Shown here: positions 24,306 through 33,292 of the stretch, piece after piece
Layout of the letters: every line of letters begins with the position of its first letter
How positions within the stretch are numbered: position 1 is the stretch's first letter
Assembly (NCBI GenBank): GCA_051208035.1
Contig: JBPJFZ010000009.1
Location: 62,001 to 126,000, forward strand
Direction of reading: 5' to 3'
DNA length: 64,000 nucleotides
DNA from: JACKOB01 sp024234575
GTDB lineage: Bacteria; Pseudomonadota; Gammaproteobacteria; Pseudomonadales; Oleiphilaceae
Made by a program: the position numbers and the translations under genes
Notes under the pieces: model-generated
The model's database searches: none
What the model was told of the DNA's origin: nothing
What the model saw: only the letters and a program-made list of their open reading frames with translations

Positions 24306-25547
24306 TTAAAAGCAGATACCAAAAACGTCATTAAAGCTGATGTAGTCGACAAGGTCACCCGTTTGTGGGGCTGTGTTTTCCATGATGACAGCAAACCCAC
24401 TTGACCAGGATGCAGAGCTCAGTACACCGGAGCTTTGGTTAGGATACTCTTCCAGAAAGGGTGCTGGCCCGCTATGGTTTAGTCGAACGCGCAAAAATTC
24501 CCGGCGCTTGCCCGCCTTTTTAATAGAAAATCCAAGTGGCATTTTCTGGCTTCGTGGGGAGTAGGTGGTCATTCCCTGCATTTTTAGCAGGCAGGCGCGA
24601 GCGATGATACAGAAGGTAACAAATACGGCGCCCGGATTACCCGGCAATCCGATAATTGGTGTATCGGATATCAGGCCATAGGCTAAAGGTTTGCCTGGCT
24701 TTATGGCTAATCGCCACAAATCTAAAGAGCCTAGCTTCTCGATGGCCGCTTTTACATGATCTTCTTCGCCTACCGAGACTCCTCCGGTGGTGAGGATAAC
24801 GTCGCTTTCCTGAGCTGCTTTCTTTAAGGCATCTTCGGTGGCCTGAGCGGTGTCGGCAATAATCCCAAGGTCGAGAAAATTGAAGTTTAATTGCGCTAAC
24901 ATGCCTCTTAACAAATAGCGGTTCGAATTGTAGATTTGTCCCGGTGCCAGGGGTGAGCCCGGCTCGGCCAACTCATCTCCGGTTGATAAAATAGAGATTG
25001 TCAGCTTGCGATAAACTGATACCCGGGCTATTCCTACCGAGGCGATCAGGCCCAGATCGTAGGGTTTAAGCTGGTGGCCAGCCTCAAACAATTGCTGCCC
25101 GGCCTGGATATCCTGACCCTTAGGGCGAATATTGTCGCCGGCTTTGATCGTGGCTGGCAACGTAACCAGGCCATCAATCTCTTCGCAGTCTTCTTGCATG
25201 ACGACAGCATTGGCGCCTGCAGGCACGAATGCGCCGGTAAATATTCTTGCGGTCGTTTGTCGAATAAAATTACCTGGTGCTGCGCCTGCGGGAATTCGCT
25301 GGGACAGTGGCAGTGCAGGATTCGAGGCGGTTGCTAGGAGGTCATTGGTATTGATGGCGTAGCCGTCAACCGCACTGTTGTCGTGGGGCGGCACAAAAAT
25401 ATCCGAGACTACCGGTGCGGCCAATACTCGCCCAAGTGCATCTTCGAGCGCTACGGTTTCTATGTGTTCGGTCGCAAGAAACTTGCCCAGTAACGTTTCC
25501 AGCGCCTCATCAAGGCACATTAGCCCGCCACGGTCACAGCAACTCAT
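24306..25547 (-). CDS. moeA: Molybdopterin molybdenumtransferase MoeA
   Basis: MoeA (413 residues) inserts molybdate into adenylated molybdopterin. Conserved stretches are PPHDNSAVDGYAI, RIFTGAFVPAGANAVVMQED, IRPKGQDI, ILSTGDEL, TTGGVSVGEEDHVK and KPGKPLAYG. It overlaps the end of moaB by 4 bases (ATGA), which shows translational coupling. The short Cys-containing N-terminal extension (MSCCDRGG) resembles Pseudomonas-type MoeA and is probably real. Confidence 0.95.
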   Translation of the reverse strand: MSCCDRGGLMCLDEALETLLGKFLATEHIETVALEDALGRVLAAPVVSDIFVPPHDNSAVDGYAINTNDLLATASNPALPLSQRIPAGAAPGNFIRQTTARIFTGAFVPAGANAVVMQEDCEEIDGLVTLPATIKAGDNIRPKGQDIQAGQQLFEAGHQLKPYDLGLIASVGIARVSVYRKLTISILSTGDELAEPGSPLAPGQIYNSNRYLLRGMLAQLNFNFLDLGIIADTAQATEDALKKAAQESDVILTTGGVSVGEEDHVKAAIEKLGSLDLWRLAIKPGKPLAYGLISDTPIIGLPGNPGAVFVTFCIIARACLLKMQGMTTYSPRSQKMPLGFSIKKAGKRREFLRVRLNHSGPAPFLEEYPNQSSGVLSSASWSSGFAVIMENTAPQTGDLVDYISFNDVFGICF

Positions 25548-26104
25548 GGGCGTGGCTCGCAGAAGGGTTTTACGCTGGTAATATCTTTATGCTGTTTTTT
25601 TAACAGCAGGCCAACATAGTTGCAGGGCTTCTGTCGACTGTCGAGTTGCTCGCGAATAATGCCATTCCAGGCAGTTCTACAAGCGCCAGTAGAGCCTGGC
25701 ATACAGAAGATGACCGTATTATTGGCAAGGCCTCCCAGCGCCCTCGACTGAATAGTGGATGAGCCGATCTCGGTGAATGAAATTTGTCTGAATAATTCGC
25801 CAAAACCTTTAATCTCTTTATCAAATAGAGGGCTCAGTGCTTCGGGTGTGCTGTCACGATCGGTGAATCCTGTGCCGCCGGTTACCAATATGGCTTGCAC
25901 GCCGGGGTTGGCGATCCACTGGGACACTACCGCTCGCATCAAATAGATGTCATCCGGAATTAAGTTACGGTCAGCCAGGGAGTGCCCCGCCTCGGTGAGG
26001 GCATCAACCAGCGCTTGGCCTGAGGTATCGTTTTCGTAGGTTCGCGTGTCGGATACTGTAAGAACGGCAATGTTCAAAGGGACGAATACAGCCTTGGCAG
26101 ACAT
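25544..26104 (-). CDS. moaB: Molybdenum cofactor biosynthesis protein MoaB
   Basis: This 186-residue member of the MogA/MoaB family is likely to adenylate molybdopterin. Motifs are LTVSDTRTYENDTSG, ILVTGGTGFTDRDSTPEA, GFGELFRQISF and MPGSTGACRTAWNGII. It is the first gene of a compact four-gene operon. moaA and moaC, needed for the first step, are not in the window and must be elsewhere. A sigma-70-like promoter lies 44 bases upstream. Confidence 0.93.
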   Translation of the reverse strand: MSAKAVFVPLNIAVLTVSDTRTYENDTSGQALVDALTEAGHSLADRNLIPDDIYLMRAVVSQWIANPGVQAILVTGGTGFTDRDSTPEALSPLFDKEIKGFGELFRQISFTEIGSSTIQSRALGGLANNTVIFCMPGSTGACRTAWNGIIREQLDSRQKPCNYVGLLLKKQHKDITSVKPFCEPRP

Positions 26105-26147
26105 ATGTAGCTCCGATAAAGACAGAAAAATGACCAGTAAATGCGGG

Positions 26148-26177
26148 AGTATAGTGTGATCGCCTGTGCGGTGTCAC
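26148..26177 (-). promoter_or_regulatory. Sigma-70-like promoter of the moaB operon
   Basis: On the minus strand GTGACA (26177-26172), an 18-base spacer and TATACT (26153-26148) each match the consensus at five of six bases. A moaB start codon follows 44 bases later. I see no molybdenum cofactor riboswitch in the short leader. Confidence 0.6.
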
Positions 26178-26633
26178 GACATCTGAAGCACCCTAGCATG
26201 TGTAATCAAAGGGAAACTTAATTGAAATCAAAATGTTGTCGCAATAGTTGTGGATGTAATCCAGCGATAAGCAAGGGCGACCAAACTGCTTATATTTCGC
26301 ACATTAGCAATTTCTTGAAATACTGTTATAATGCGACTATATTCATCTACAGCATTAGATGTGAGTCTGAAACGTCCTCAGGCGAGTCCTTTTCTAAGCA
26401 ATTACTGAGTTTATCTAATCCCCTCTGTTTGCGCCTTGTTAGGCTGCATTCAACCGGTTGGGTATTAAATGCGATCTTACGCTTTGTTCTCGTTTTATCT
26501 CGGTTAAAAGATTGTTGGAAAAGTCCTGCGCCATAAAGAGCACATAGCAGATTTTGTTCTACCTTCTTTCCTATTTATTTTCATAAATTAATCCCGAGTC
26601 CCTTCTCAAATAAACAGTAACAATTGAAAATCT
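26178..26633 (+). other. Rho promoter region and long untranslated rho leader
   Basis: Between moaB and rho there is no recognisable gene. A promoter at 26304-26332 would give rho a 5' leader of about 295 bases. E. coli rho also has a long leader and is autoregulated by Rho-dependent attenuation in it. The leader here is rich in C/U tracts (TCCTTTTCT, AATCCCCTCTG, CTACCTTCTTTCCT), which would suit Rho loading. The trxA gene often found before rho in gammaproteobacteria is absent. Confidence 0.6.
26304..26332 (+). promoter_or_regulatory. Extended -10 promoter of rho
   Basis: A perfect TATAAT (26327-26332) preceded by TGT (extended -10) has TTAGCA (26304-26309) as a four-of-six -35 at a 17-base spacing. 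Confidence 0.7.
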
Positions 26634-27893
26634 ATGAATCTTACCGAACTTAAAAAGAAACCCGTTCCCGAACTATTAGATATTGCCACCGAAATGGGGC
26701 TGGACAACATGGCCAGATCCCGCAAACAGGATGTCATTTTCAGTATATTGAAAAAGCACGCTAAAAGCGGCGAAGACATTTATGGCGATGGTGTCCTTGA
26801 GATCCTTCAGGATGGTTTTGGATTCCTGCGATCAGCGGACAGCTCATACCTGGCAGGCCCTGATGATATTTATGTCTCCCCTAGCCAGATACGACGTTTC
26901 AATCTTCGTACCGGTGATACCATCTCTGGTAAGATTCGCCCCCCAAAGGATGGCGAGCGTTACTTTGCATTATTAAAGGTTAACGAGATTAACTTTGATA
27001 AGCCTGAAAGCTCTCGCAACAAGGTGTTGTTTGAAAACCTCACGCCACTGTTTCCTGATAGCCGTCTGCGGTTAGAGGCAGGTAACGGCAGCACCGAAGA
27101 TTTATCGGCCCGCGTGCTCGATTTGTGCGCGCCGGTAGGTAAAGGCCAGCGCGGACTGATAGTATCGCCTCCTAAAGCCGGTAAAACGCTGATGCTGCAG
27201 AATTTTGCCCAGTCAATTGCGCGTAATAATCCTGAGTGTCATCTGATGGTGTTGCTGATAGATGAGCGACCAGAAGAAGTGACCGAGATGCAGCGATCCG
27301 TGCGCGGCGAAGTTATTGCCAGTACCTTTGATGAGCCGCCAGCTCGTCACGTACAGGTGGCCGAGATGGTTATCGAGAAAGCTAAACGATTAGTTGAGCA
27401 CAAGAAGGATGTTGTCATTCTTCTGGATTCTATTACCCGATTGGCACGTGCTTATAACACCATTATCCCTTCTTCCGGCAAGGTACTTACCGGCGGTGTG
27501 GATGCCCATGCGCTTGAGCGCCCCAAGCGTTTCTTTGGCGCCGCACGAAATATCGAAGAGGGTGGCAGTTTGACCATTATCGCCACGGCGTTGGTTGATA
27601 CGGGCTCAAAAATGGACGAGGTTATTTACGAAGAGTTTAAGGGTACTGGTAATTTGGAAGTGCACCTTGACCGTAAGATTGCAGAAAAGCGTACCTACCC
27701 TGCGATTAACATCCGTCGCTCTGGTACCCGTCGTGAAGAAAAACTGATGCCGGAAGATGAAATTCAACGTGTTTGGATTTTGCGCAAGCTGTTGCACTCT
27801 CTTGATGATGATGCTGCTATCGAATTTTTGCTGGATAAGCTAAAAGATACTAAAACCAACAATGAATTTTTCGATTCAATGAAAAAGCGTTAA
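26634..27893 (+). CDS. rho: Transcription termination factor Rho
   Basis: Rho (419 residues) is the hexameric RNA-dependent ATPase that ends transcription. It starts MNLTELKKKPVPELLDIA, has the RNA-binding cold-shock-like domain (ILQDGFGFLRS, DDIYVSPSQIRRFNLRTGD), Walker A PPKAGKTMLMQ-like (SPPKAGKTLMLQNFA), Walker B LLIDERPEEVTEM, the Q loop/R loop (SSGKVLTGGVDAHALERPKRFFGAARNIEEGGSL, split here in prose only) and the C-terminal FFDSMKKR. Length and motifs match E. coli Rho. The ribosome binding site is poor, consistent with leader-level control. A terminator follows. Confidence 0.98.
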   Translation: MNLTELKKKPVPELLDIATEMGLDNMARSRKQDVIFSILKKHAKSGEDIYGDGVLEILQDGFGFLRSADSSYLAGPDDIYVSPSQIRRFNLRTGDTISGKIRPPKDGERYFALLKVNEINFDKPESSRNKVLFENLTPLFPDSRLRLEAGNGSTEDLSARVLDLCAPVGKGQRGLIVSPPKAGKTLMLQNFAQSIARNNPECHLMVLLIDERPEEVTEMQRSVRGEVIASTFDEPPARHVQVAEMVIEKAKRLVEHKKDVVILLDSITRLARAYNTIIPSSGKVLTGGVDAHALERPKRFFGAARNIEEGGSLTIIATALVDTGSKMDEVIYEEFKGTGNLEVHLDRKIAEKRTYPAINIRRSGTRREEKLMPEDEIQRVWILRKLLHSLDDDAAIEFLLDKLKDTKTNNEFFDSMKKR

Positions 27894-27912
27894 AGAGTCC
27901 ATGTTGGTTAAG

Positions 27913-27939
27913 AAGCCGGGGTAACAACCGGCTTTTTTT
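27913..27939 (+). terminator. Intrinsic terminator after rho
   Basis: AAGCCGG (27913-27919) and CCGGCTT (27928-27934) form the stem; the T run extends to 27939. It starts 20 bases after the rho stop codon. Confidence 0.9.
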
Positions 27940-28172
27940 ATGCTAAAAAATTTATAGTCTGTTCATGCATTTTCAGGGGCAATATATCCAGACTGTGGCA
28001 TCCGAATACTTGTTTGATCCGTAAGTAGAAAGCATAAGATCTGACCTGTCGTCCTTGGGTGAATTAATCAGCTCTTGCTTTGGTAATGGGTGTAAACTCT
28101 CACTTACCTTGAATGGATAGCCCGAATTAAAAAAGGCATTAGAGATTTCTGTAAAAAGGAACGAAATAATTC

Positions 28173-29651
28173 ATGCACTATGATGACCTACGAGATTTTA
28201 TTGAGAAGCTTGAGGCTGAAGGCGAGCTAAAGCGAATCTCGGTTGAAATCGACCCTTACTTAGAGATGACGGAAATATGCGACCGAACTTTGCGTGCAGG
28301 CGGTCCCGCACTGTTATTTGAGAACCCCAAGGGTAAGTCGATGCCTGTATTGGCCAATCTATTTGGTACTACCAGGCGGGTTGCGATGGGAATGGGGCAG
28401 TCTGATGTCGCCAGTTTGCGTGAGATAGGAAAATTATTGGCTTTCCTTAAAGAGCCAGAGCCACCTAAAGGCTTTAAAGATGCCTGGCAAAAATTGCCGG
28501 TGTTTAAGCAGGTCATGAATATGGCTCCCAAGCTGGTGCGCTCGGCAGCTTGCCAGGATGTTGTATTGCAAAAGCAGGATGTTGACCTGTACCAGCTACC
28601 CATCCAAACATGTTGGCCCGGTGATGCAGGGCCTTTGATTACCTGGCCTTTGGTAATTACTCGCGGGCCTGAGAAAGAGCGCCAGAATCTTGGGATCTAT
28701 CGTCAGCAATTAATCGGCAGAAATCGATTGATTATGCGCTGGCTGTCCCATCGTGGTGGTGCTCTCGATTTCCGTGAATGGCAGATTAAAAACCCCGGTG
28801 CACCTTTTCCGGTAGCCGTTGCGCTCGGCGCAGACCCTGCGACTATATTAGGTGCAGTAACACCGGTGCCAGACAGCTTGTCTGAGTACGCCTTTGCCGG
28901 GCTGCTGCGTGGGACGAAAACAGAGCTAGTGAAGTCAATCCTGCATGATCTCGAAGTACCTGCCAGCGCTGAAATTATTCTTGAAGGATATATCTATCCC
29001 GACGATATGGCGGCCGAAGGGCCTTTTGGGGATCATACCGGCTACTATAATGAAGTAGATAAGTTTCCGGTGTTTACGGTTGAGTGCATCACCCATCGTA
29101 AGAACCCTATCTATCACAGCACCTACACGGGGCGGCCGCCTGATGAACCGGCGATTCTTGGGGTGGCTCTAAATGAAGTGTTCGTACCGATACTGCAGAA
29201 GCAGTTTCCGGAGATTGTCGATTTTTATCTGCCTCCTGAGGGCTGCTCCTATCGTATGGCGATTGTGAGCATGAAGAAGCAGTATCCAGGGCATGCCAAA
29301 CGTGTGATGTTGGGTGTATGGTCATTCTTGCGTCAGTTTATGTATACCAAATTTGTGGTGGTGGTGGACGACGACGTTAATGCCCGTGACTGGAAAGATG
29401 TTATCTGGGCAATGACCACCCGGATGGATCCTTCGCGAGATACCACTTTCGTTGAAAATACACCAATTGATTATCTCGATTTTGCTTCACCGGTGTCCGG
29501 GCTTGGCTCGAAAATGGGATTAGATGCGACGAATAAATGGCCGGGTGAAACAACACGGGAGTGGGGCAAACCCATCGTCATGGACGCAAAAGTAAGCGCA
29601 AGAGTGGATAGTTTATGGGAGTCGTTAGGCATCGACATTAAGAAGGATTGA
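28173..29651 (+). CDS. ubiD: 4-hydroxy-3-polyprenylbenzoate decarboxylase UbiD
   Basis: UbiD (492 residues) decarboxylates the ubiquinone precursor using prenylated FMN made by UbiX. The sequence covers the whole family: MHYDDLRDFIEKLEAEGELK, NLGIYRQQLIGRNRLIMRWL (the prFMN-contact region), FAGLLRGTKTEL, AAEGPFGDHTGYY with catalytic Glu/Asp, and DPSRDTTFVENTPIDYLDFA near the end. AAGGA precedes the ATG. It follows rho and precedes the Fe-S flavin reductase 72 bases away, the order I recall from Pseudomonas. Confidence 0.97.
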   Translation: MHYDDLRDFIEKLEAEGELKRISVEIDPYLEMTEICDRTLRAGGPALLFENPKGKSMPVLANLFGTTRRVAMGMGQSDVASLREIGKLLAFLKEPEPPKGFKDAWQKLPVFKQVMNMAPKLVRSAACQDVVLQKQDVDLYQLPIQTCWPGDAGPLITWPLVITRGPEKERQNLGIYRQQLIGRNRLIMRWLSHRGGALDFREWQIKNPGAPFPVAVALGADPATILGAVTPVPDSLSEYAFAGLLRGTKTELVKSILHDLEVPASAEIILEGYIYPDDMAAEGPFGDHTGYYNEVDKFPVFTVECITHRKNPIYHSTYTGRPPDEPAILGVALNEVFVPILQKQFPEIVDFYLPPEGCSYRMAIVSMKKQYPGHAKRVMLGVWSFLRQFMYTKFVVVVDDDVNARDWKDVIWAMTTRMDPSRDTTFVENTPIDYLDFASPVSGLGSKMGLDATNKWPGETTREWGKPIVMDAKVSARVDSLWESLGIDIKKD

Positions 29652-29723
29652 GCGTGATTCTAATGCTTAGCGTTGATACTGACACCCCTATAATTTTTTG
29701 CAGCAGGCAAGCAGAGTGAGCGA

Positions 29724-30719
29724 ATGAAAGATATTTACAAAGTCTCGGTCGGTGACACCGTTTTCGAAGTTAAAGCGGGTGAAACTATTTCAGATGCGGC
29801 CCAGCGGCAAGGGTTGAAGGTGCGGTTGAGTTGCAGAAATGGTGTCTGCTGGGTGTGCGAAGCCACGGTTGATGTGGGCAGTCTCTTTGATGCCAGTCAG
29901 GGGCAGAATATAGGCCCCGGTGGTGTGGTCAGATTGTGCCGAAGTATCACGCTGTCAGATGCAGTGCTGGCCACGGATAGTATTTTTCAGCCAGGCAATG
30001 TTGTGGCTAAAGAGTTTGCCTGTCAGGTCGCAGCGATCAAGCCATTATCAGATGATGTTTTCAGTGTACTGCTGCGCTTGCCAGCGGGAACCAAAGGCGA
30101 TTTTGTGGCGGGGCAATATTTGTCAATTAATCTGCCCGATGCAGATCCTGCCTTCTTTTCTATTGCCAGCCAGCCTGATTCGCGGGATATCGAGTTGCAT
30201 GTGCAAGCTTCGCCGATGCGAGAGAGCGCGATGACAATTCTTAATCATCTGCGCGAGTCGCTGACCGTAAAAATCTCGCTTGCCTACGGTAAGGCTTGCC
30301 TAAACCATCAGCCTTCAGGGCCTGTCATATTGATTGCCGCGGGAACTGGCTATGCGCAAGTGAGGTCAATTATGGAAGCCTTGATTGCACAAGGCTTTGC
30401 TTATCCCATAAAACTGTTTTGGGGTGGACGGGAAAAAAGAGACCTTTACTTGCTGGAAGAAGCTGAGCGTTTTGCCAACCAACATGCCAATATTGAGTTT
30501 TACCCAGTGTACGCCGACATTGAAGACAATGACTGGTCTGGCCATCACGCGCAATTAGTGAACGCGGTACTGAGCACAACGGCTGATTTAACCGCTGCTG
30601 AAATATTTGTGAGCGGCTCGCCTGGGTTGGTTTATGAGGCGCTGGATGAGTTTATAGAAAATGGTTTGGATGAGCAGAAATTTTATTCTGATGTGCTCGA
30701 ATATGCGCCCAGAAACTAA
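29724..30719 (+). CDS. 2Fe-2S ferredoxin-NAD(P)H flavin reductase
   Basis: This 331-residue protein fuses an N-terminal plant-type 2Fe-2S domain (CRNGVCWVC, about residues 37-45, plus a later Cys in VRLCRS) to a FAD domain and NAD(P) domain (ILIAAGTGYAQVRSIMEAL, LFWGGREKRDLYLLEE). This is the CDP-6-deoxyglucoseen reductase (AscD)/Fre-type arrangement. Located after ubiD, it may supply electrons or reduced flavin; E. coli has fre next to ubiD. A link with ubiquinone synthesis or prenylated FMN maturation is inference. Confidence 0.88.
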   Translation: MKDIYKVSVGDTVFEVKAGETISDAAQRQGLKVRLSCRNGVCWVCEATVDVGSLFDASQGQNIGPGGVVRLCRSITLSDAVLATDSIFQPGNVVAKEFACQVAAIKPLSDDVFSVLLRLPAGTKGDFVAGQYLSINLPDADPAFFSIASQPDSRDIELHVQASPMRESAMTILNHLRESLTVKISLAYGKACLNHQPSGPVILIAAGTGYAQVRSIMEALIAQGFAYPIKLFWGGREKRDLYLLEEAERFANQHANIEFYPVYADIEDNDWSGHHAQLVNAVLSTTADLTAAEIFVSGSPGLVYEALDEFIENGLDEQKFYSDVLEYAPRN

Positions 30720-30774
30720 TATTTAATCGGTATTTGCTTGGCCATTGCCAGGTGACGTCAGATTCCCAGCCCTG

Positions 30775-30832
30775 TAATGCAATAATCATCAGTGACTTCT
30801 GGTCTACACAGTGATTATTGCATTAATTTTTT
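30775..30832. terminator. Bidirectional terminator between convergent genes
   Basis: TAATGCAATAATCA (30775-30788) and TGATTATTGCATTA (30812-30825) are perfect complements with a 23-base loop, followed by ATTTTTT to 30832. It lies between the flavin reductase gene and hemY, which point at each other. Confidence 0.85.
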
Positions 30833-30844
30833 GATGGCTGCGTA

Positions 30845-32095
30845 TCAGGCTTTGTCGCCTTGTGGCATTGGTAAGTCAGGCAGGCCAATTTGGCTGATCA
30901 GGCCGAGCATAAAAAAGTCACTACTGAGCTGGTGCTCGCCAAGATGCGAGTATAGTCTGCACAGCTCGGCAAATGTCTCTGGCCGCTTTTTAAGCTTCAG
31001 GCTCGATTCAAAGTACTCACGCGCCTTTCCCCATAGCTGACTGCGCATCGATAAGCGGCCCAGTGTCAGCAATAGTTCGTCATCATTGGGGCGGGATTTG
31101 AGCCAGTTTTCAGCATTCAGCAGCAGCTCAGATGGTGCTTCAACGTCGAGTAACCCGTATAGATTCACGAGCAAAGGGCTCCAGTGGTTTTTCAGCACTT
31201 TTCGAATCAGGGCTTCAGCACGTTGACTTTCACCAAGCTGGCGCAAATGGTTGGCGTAGGCGTGAATAACCAATTCATCTTTGCGCATCGATGCTGGCAA
31301 TTTATCCCATATGGCATCAAGAGGATCAGTATTGTAGCTGCTCCCCTGGCTGCGCTTGATTTCTTCGACAGCATTCGTTAACAGGTGCAACCAGCTGGTG
31401 CGTTCTAGTTCGTCCAGCTCTTCGTTCGCCCCGATTTTAGCTTTTCTTAGCTCTGGTAACAGTTCTGTCAGCTTTTGCCAGTCTTGTAGTTTGCTATAGA
31501 CGGTTTTAAGCAATTTGAGAATAAAGGGGTGATGCGGTGATTTTTTCCGTAATCGAACCAGTGTCGCCAGGCATTGCTCATATTGGCAATTGGCCAGTTG
31601 TAATTGAGCCTGAGTAATGCCTACCGCCATATCGGCGCCGGGGGTACTTTCATAGGCTTTTTTCAACAGGCTTTCTGCGTCGTTTTCATGGCCTTGTTCG
31701 TGTGCGGCCTGGGCTGCCGCCAGGTAGTTTATCAACGGCGTATCTGCCTTGCTGGCAGAGTGCGTCAGATACTTTTGTGCCCGTTGCCAGTTACCTTCGG
31801 CATAAGCAAGCAAACCACGGGTTGTTTGTTTACGGGCCTGCATTTGGCCACGATTTGATGTCCATTGGTTAAACCATTTGGTTGACCCCAGTAATTTGCT
31901 TACCAGCGCAGACAGCACGTAAAGTGCGCAAAGCAGCACGATAAAAGCGATTACCGCAAACCAAAGGCTGGTTTCGATCAGGTAGTTGTAAATAGAAATA
32001 CGCACATATCCGGTATCTTCCTGCATATACGTACCCATCAGAACGCTGATGAATAGTATCGTCAGTAAGAGAATAAACCCTCTCTTCAGTTTCAT
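30845..32095 (-). CDS. hemY: HemY: TPR-containing membrane protein of the haem operon
   Basis: This 416-residue inner-membrane protein has two N-terminal membrane segments (FILLLTILFISVLMG and LWFAVIAFIVLLCALYVLSA), then TPR repeats (RGLLAYAEGNWQRAQKYLTHSA; GHENDAESLLKKAYESTPGA; DDELLLTLGRLSMRSQLWGKA). HemY of proteobacteria lies after hemX and may organise haem synthesis enzymes at the membrane; it is not the Bacillus HemY oxidase. Its start codon lies two bases after the hemX stop, so it is the last gene of the hemC-D-X-Y unit. Confidence 0.92.
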   Translation of the reverse strand: MKLKRGFILLLTILFISVLMGTYMQEDTGYVRISIYNYLIETSLWFAVIAFIVLLCALYVLSALVSKLLGSTKWFNQWTSNRGQMQARKQTTRGLLAYAEGNWQRAQKYLTHSASKADTPLINYLAAAQAAHEQGHENDAESLLKKAYESTPGADMAVGITQAQLQLANCQYEQCLATLVRLRKKSPHHPFILKLLKTVYSKLQDWQKLTELLPELRKAKIGANEELDELERTSWLHLLTNAVEEIKRSQGSSYNTDPLDAIWDKLPASMRKDELVIHAYANHLRQLGESQRAEALIRKVLKNHWSPLLVNLYGLLDVEAPSELLLNAENWLKSRPNDDELLLTLGRLSMRSQLWGKAREYFESSLKLKKRPETFAELCRLYSHLGEHQLSSDFFMLGLISQIGLPDLPMPQGDKA

Positions 32096-32097
32096 GA

Positions 32098-33195
32098 TCA
32101 GGCTCCCTCTTTACCGCTTGTCTCCTGAGGAGGCAACGCGTGCTGCTTGTATAGGAGTTGAATGCGCTGCTTCAGCAAATTGAGAGAGCCAGAAATTTCC
32201 GGCAGTTCAGGATCGATGTTGCGGCTTAGCAGTTGGTTAAGTTGCTCTTCAATTGCTTGCACCGGCTTTTCATTGGTTGGAAAGTATCTTTTGATCCAGC
32301 TGAGCGACTTGTTCAAACTTGCCTGATAGAGCAATTGATTCTTCTTCAGCATGGCCAATTCGGCCTGCTCAAGCAGCAGTCTGAGATTTTGCTTCAAATA
32401 GACGGATTGTTCGGGAGATAGCAAAGGCTCGACAGGGGCATCCAGTTTTCGGAAAACAATAAGTTTATTAAGTTCGGCAATGGCTTGTTGCCAGAGCGTT
32501 TGCTCTTGTGCGGCGTCATCTTTCTGCACGGGTGTGACATAGGGGGAATTTGTCGCTTTCGCTGTTTGATGCTTGATAAAATAAGCCTGATCAAGTGTAT
32601 CTAAGCCGCTGATGATGGCTTCAATTTGCAGGTAAATACCGCTCTGGTCGCTATCGTTGACCATCTGCAGTGCAAGAATTTCTTCCCGCAGTTTTTTACG
32701 TATGGGAAACAATCCGGCATCATCTGTTTCTGCCATCAGTGTGTCTGCGCTTTCTAGCACCTTGATGGCTCCGGCAACATCTTTCTCTATGGTTAGCCGT
32801 TGATTGGCCAATCTTAACAGGTATTCGGCTTCTGCCAGCTGCCACTCGGTGCGACTGGCACCGCCCATCTGCAAGAGCTGGGTCGACAGTGCTGCCATTT
32901 TGCTGGTAAGTGCAGCTTGTTCTGACTGGATGCGTTCACTCAGGTTTTCGCGCTGCTGGCGCAAAGCGGTTACTTCTGTCACGAGTCTGTCATGGGCTTG
33001 TTGCAGTTGCTGATCTTGCTGGCTGATCTGCTGTATGTCGGAGGGTAACGTGGAAAATTGCTTTAACTGCAGCCAGCCGTAAAAAAACAGCGCGCCGGAA
33101 GCAATCACAATGAATAAAATGACAATCCACAGAGGCCAGATGCTGGCACTTTTTTGTTGTTTGGGCGCAGGTAATGCTTTAGTTTCATCAGTCAC
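32098..33195 (-). CDS. hemX: HemX: coiled-coil membrane protein of the haem operon
   Basis: This 365-residue HemX (COG2959) has one membrane segment near the N-terminus (IWPLWIVILFIVIASGALFFYGW) and a long coiled coil (QQDQQLQQAHDRLVTEVTAL, LSERIQSEQAALTSKMAALS). A conserved WQLAEAEYLLRLANQRL region and a C-terminal helical part follow. HemX was called uroporphyrinogen methyltransferase in error in old annotations; E. coli HemX is a membrane protein of unclear role. I chose the GTG at 33195 because GAGGGA lies 7 bases upstream; a GTG at 33210 is also in frame. It follows hemD by 97 bases. Confidence 0.92.
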   Translation of the reverse strand: MTDETKALPAPKQQKSASIWPLWIVILFIVIASGALFFYGWLQLKQFSTLPSDIQQISQQDQQLQQAHDRLVTEVTALRQQRENLSERIQSEQAALTSKMAALSTQLLQMGGASRTEWQLAEAEYLLRLANQRLTIEKDVAGAIKVLESADTLMAETDDAGLFPIRKKLREEILALQMVNDSDQSGIYLQIEAIISGLDTLDQAYFIKHQTAKATNSPYVTPVQKDDAAQEQTLWQQAIAELNKLIVFRKLDAPVEPLLSPEQSVYLKQNLRLLLEQAELAMLKKNQLLYQASLNKSLSWIKRYFPTNEKPVQAIEEQLNQLLSRNIDPELPEISGSLNLLKQRIQLLYKQHALPPQETSGKEGA

Positions 33196-33292
33196 GCACG
33201 GGTCCCTCACATAATTATTCGTTTAATTGCCCAGCAGCTGTGCAAATTACAGGTATATTATTGTTGTACAAATTATATAACAGAAATCCATC

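Noticed and set aside
26222..26536. 104-codon open frame in the rho leader
   Set aside because: It spans the rho promoter, has no family-like sequence and no ribosome binding site; it looks like chance.
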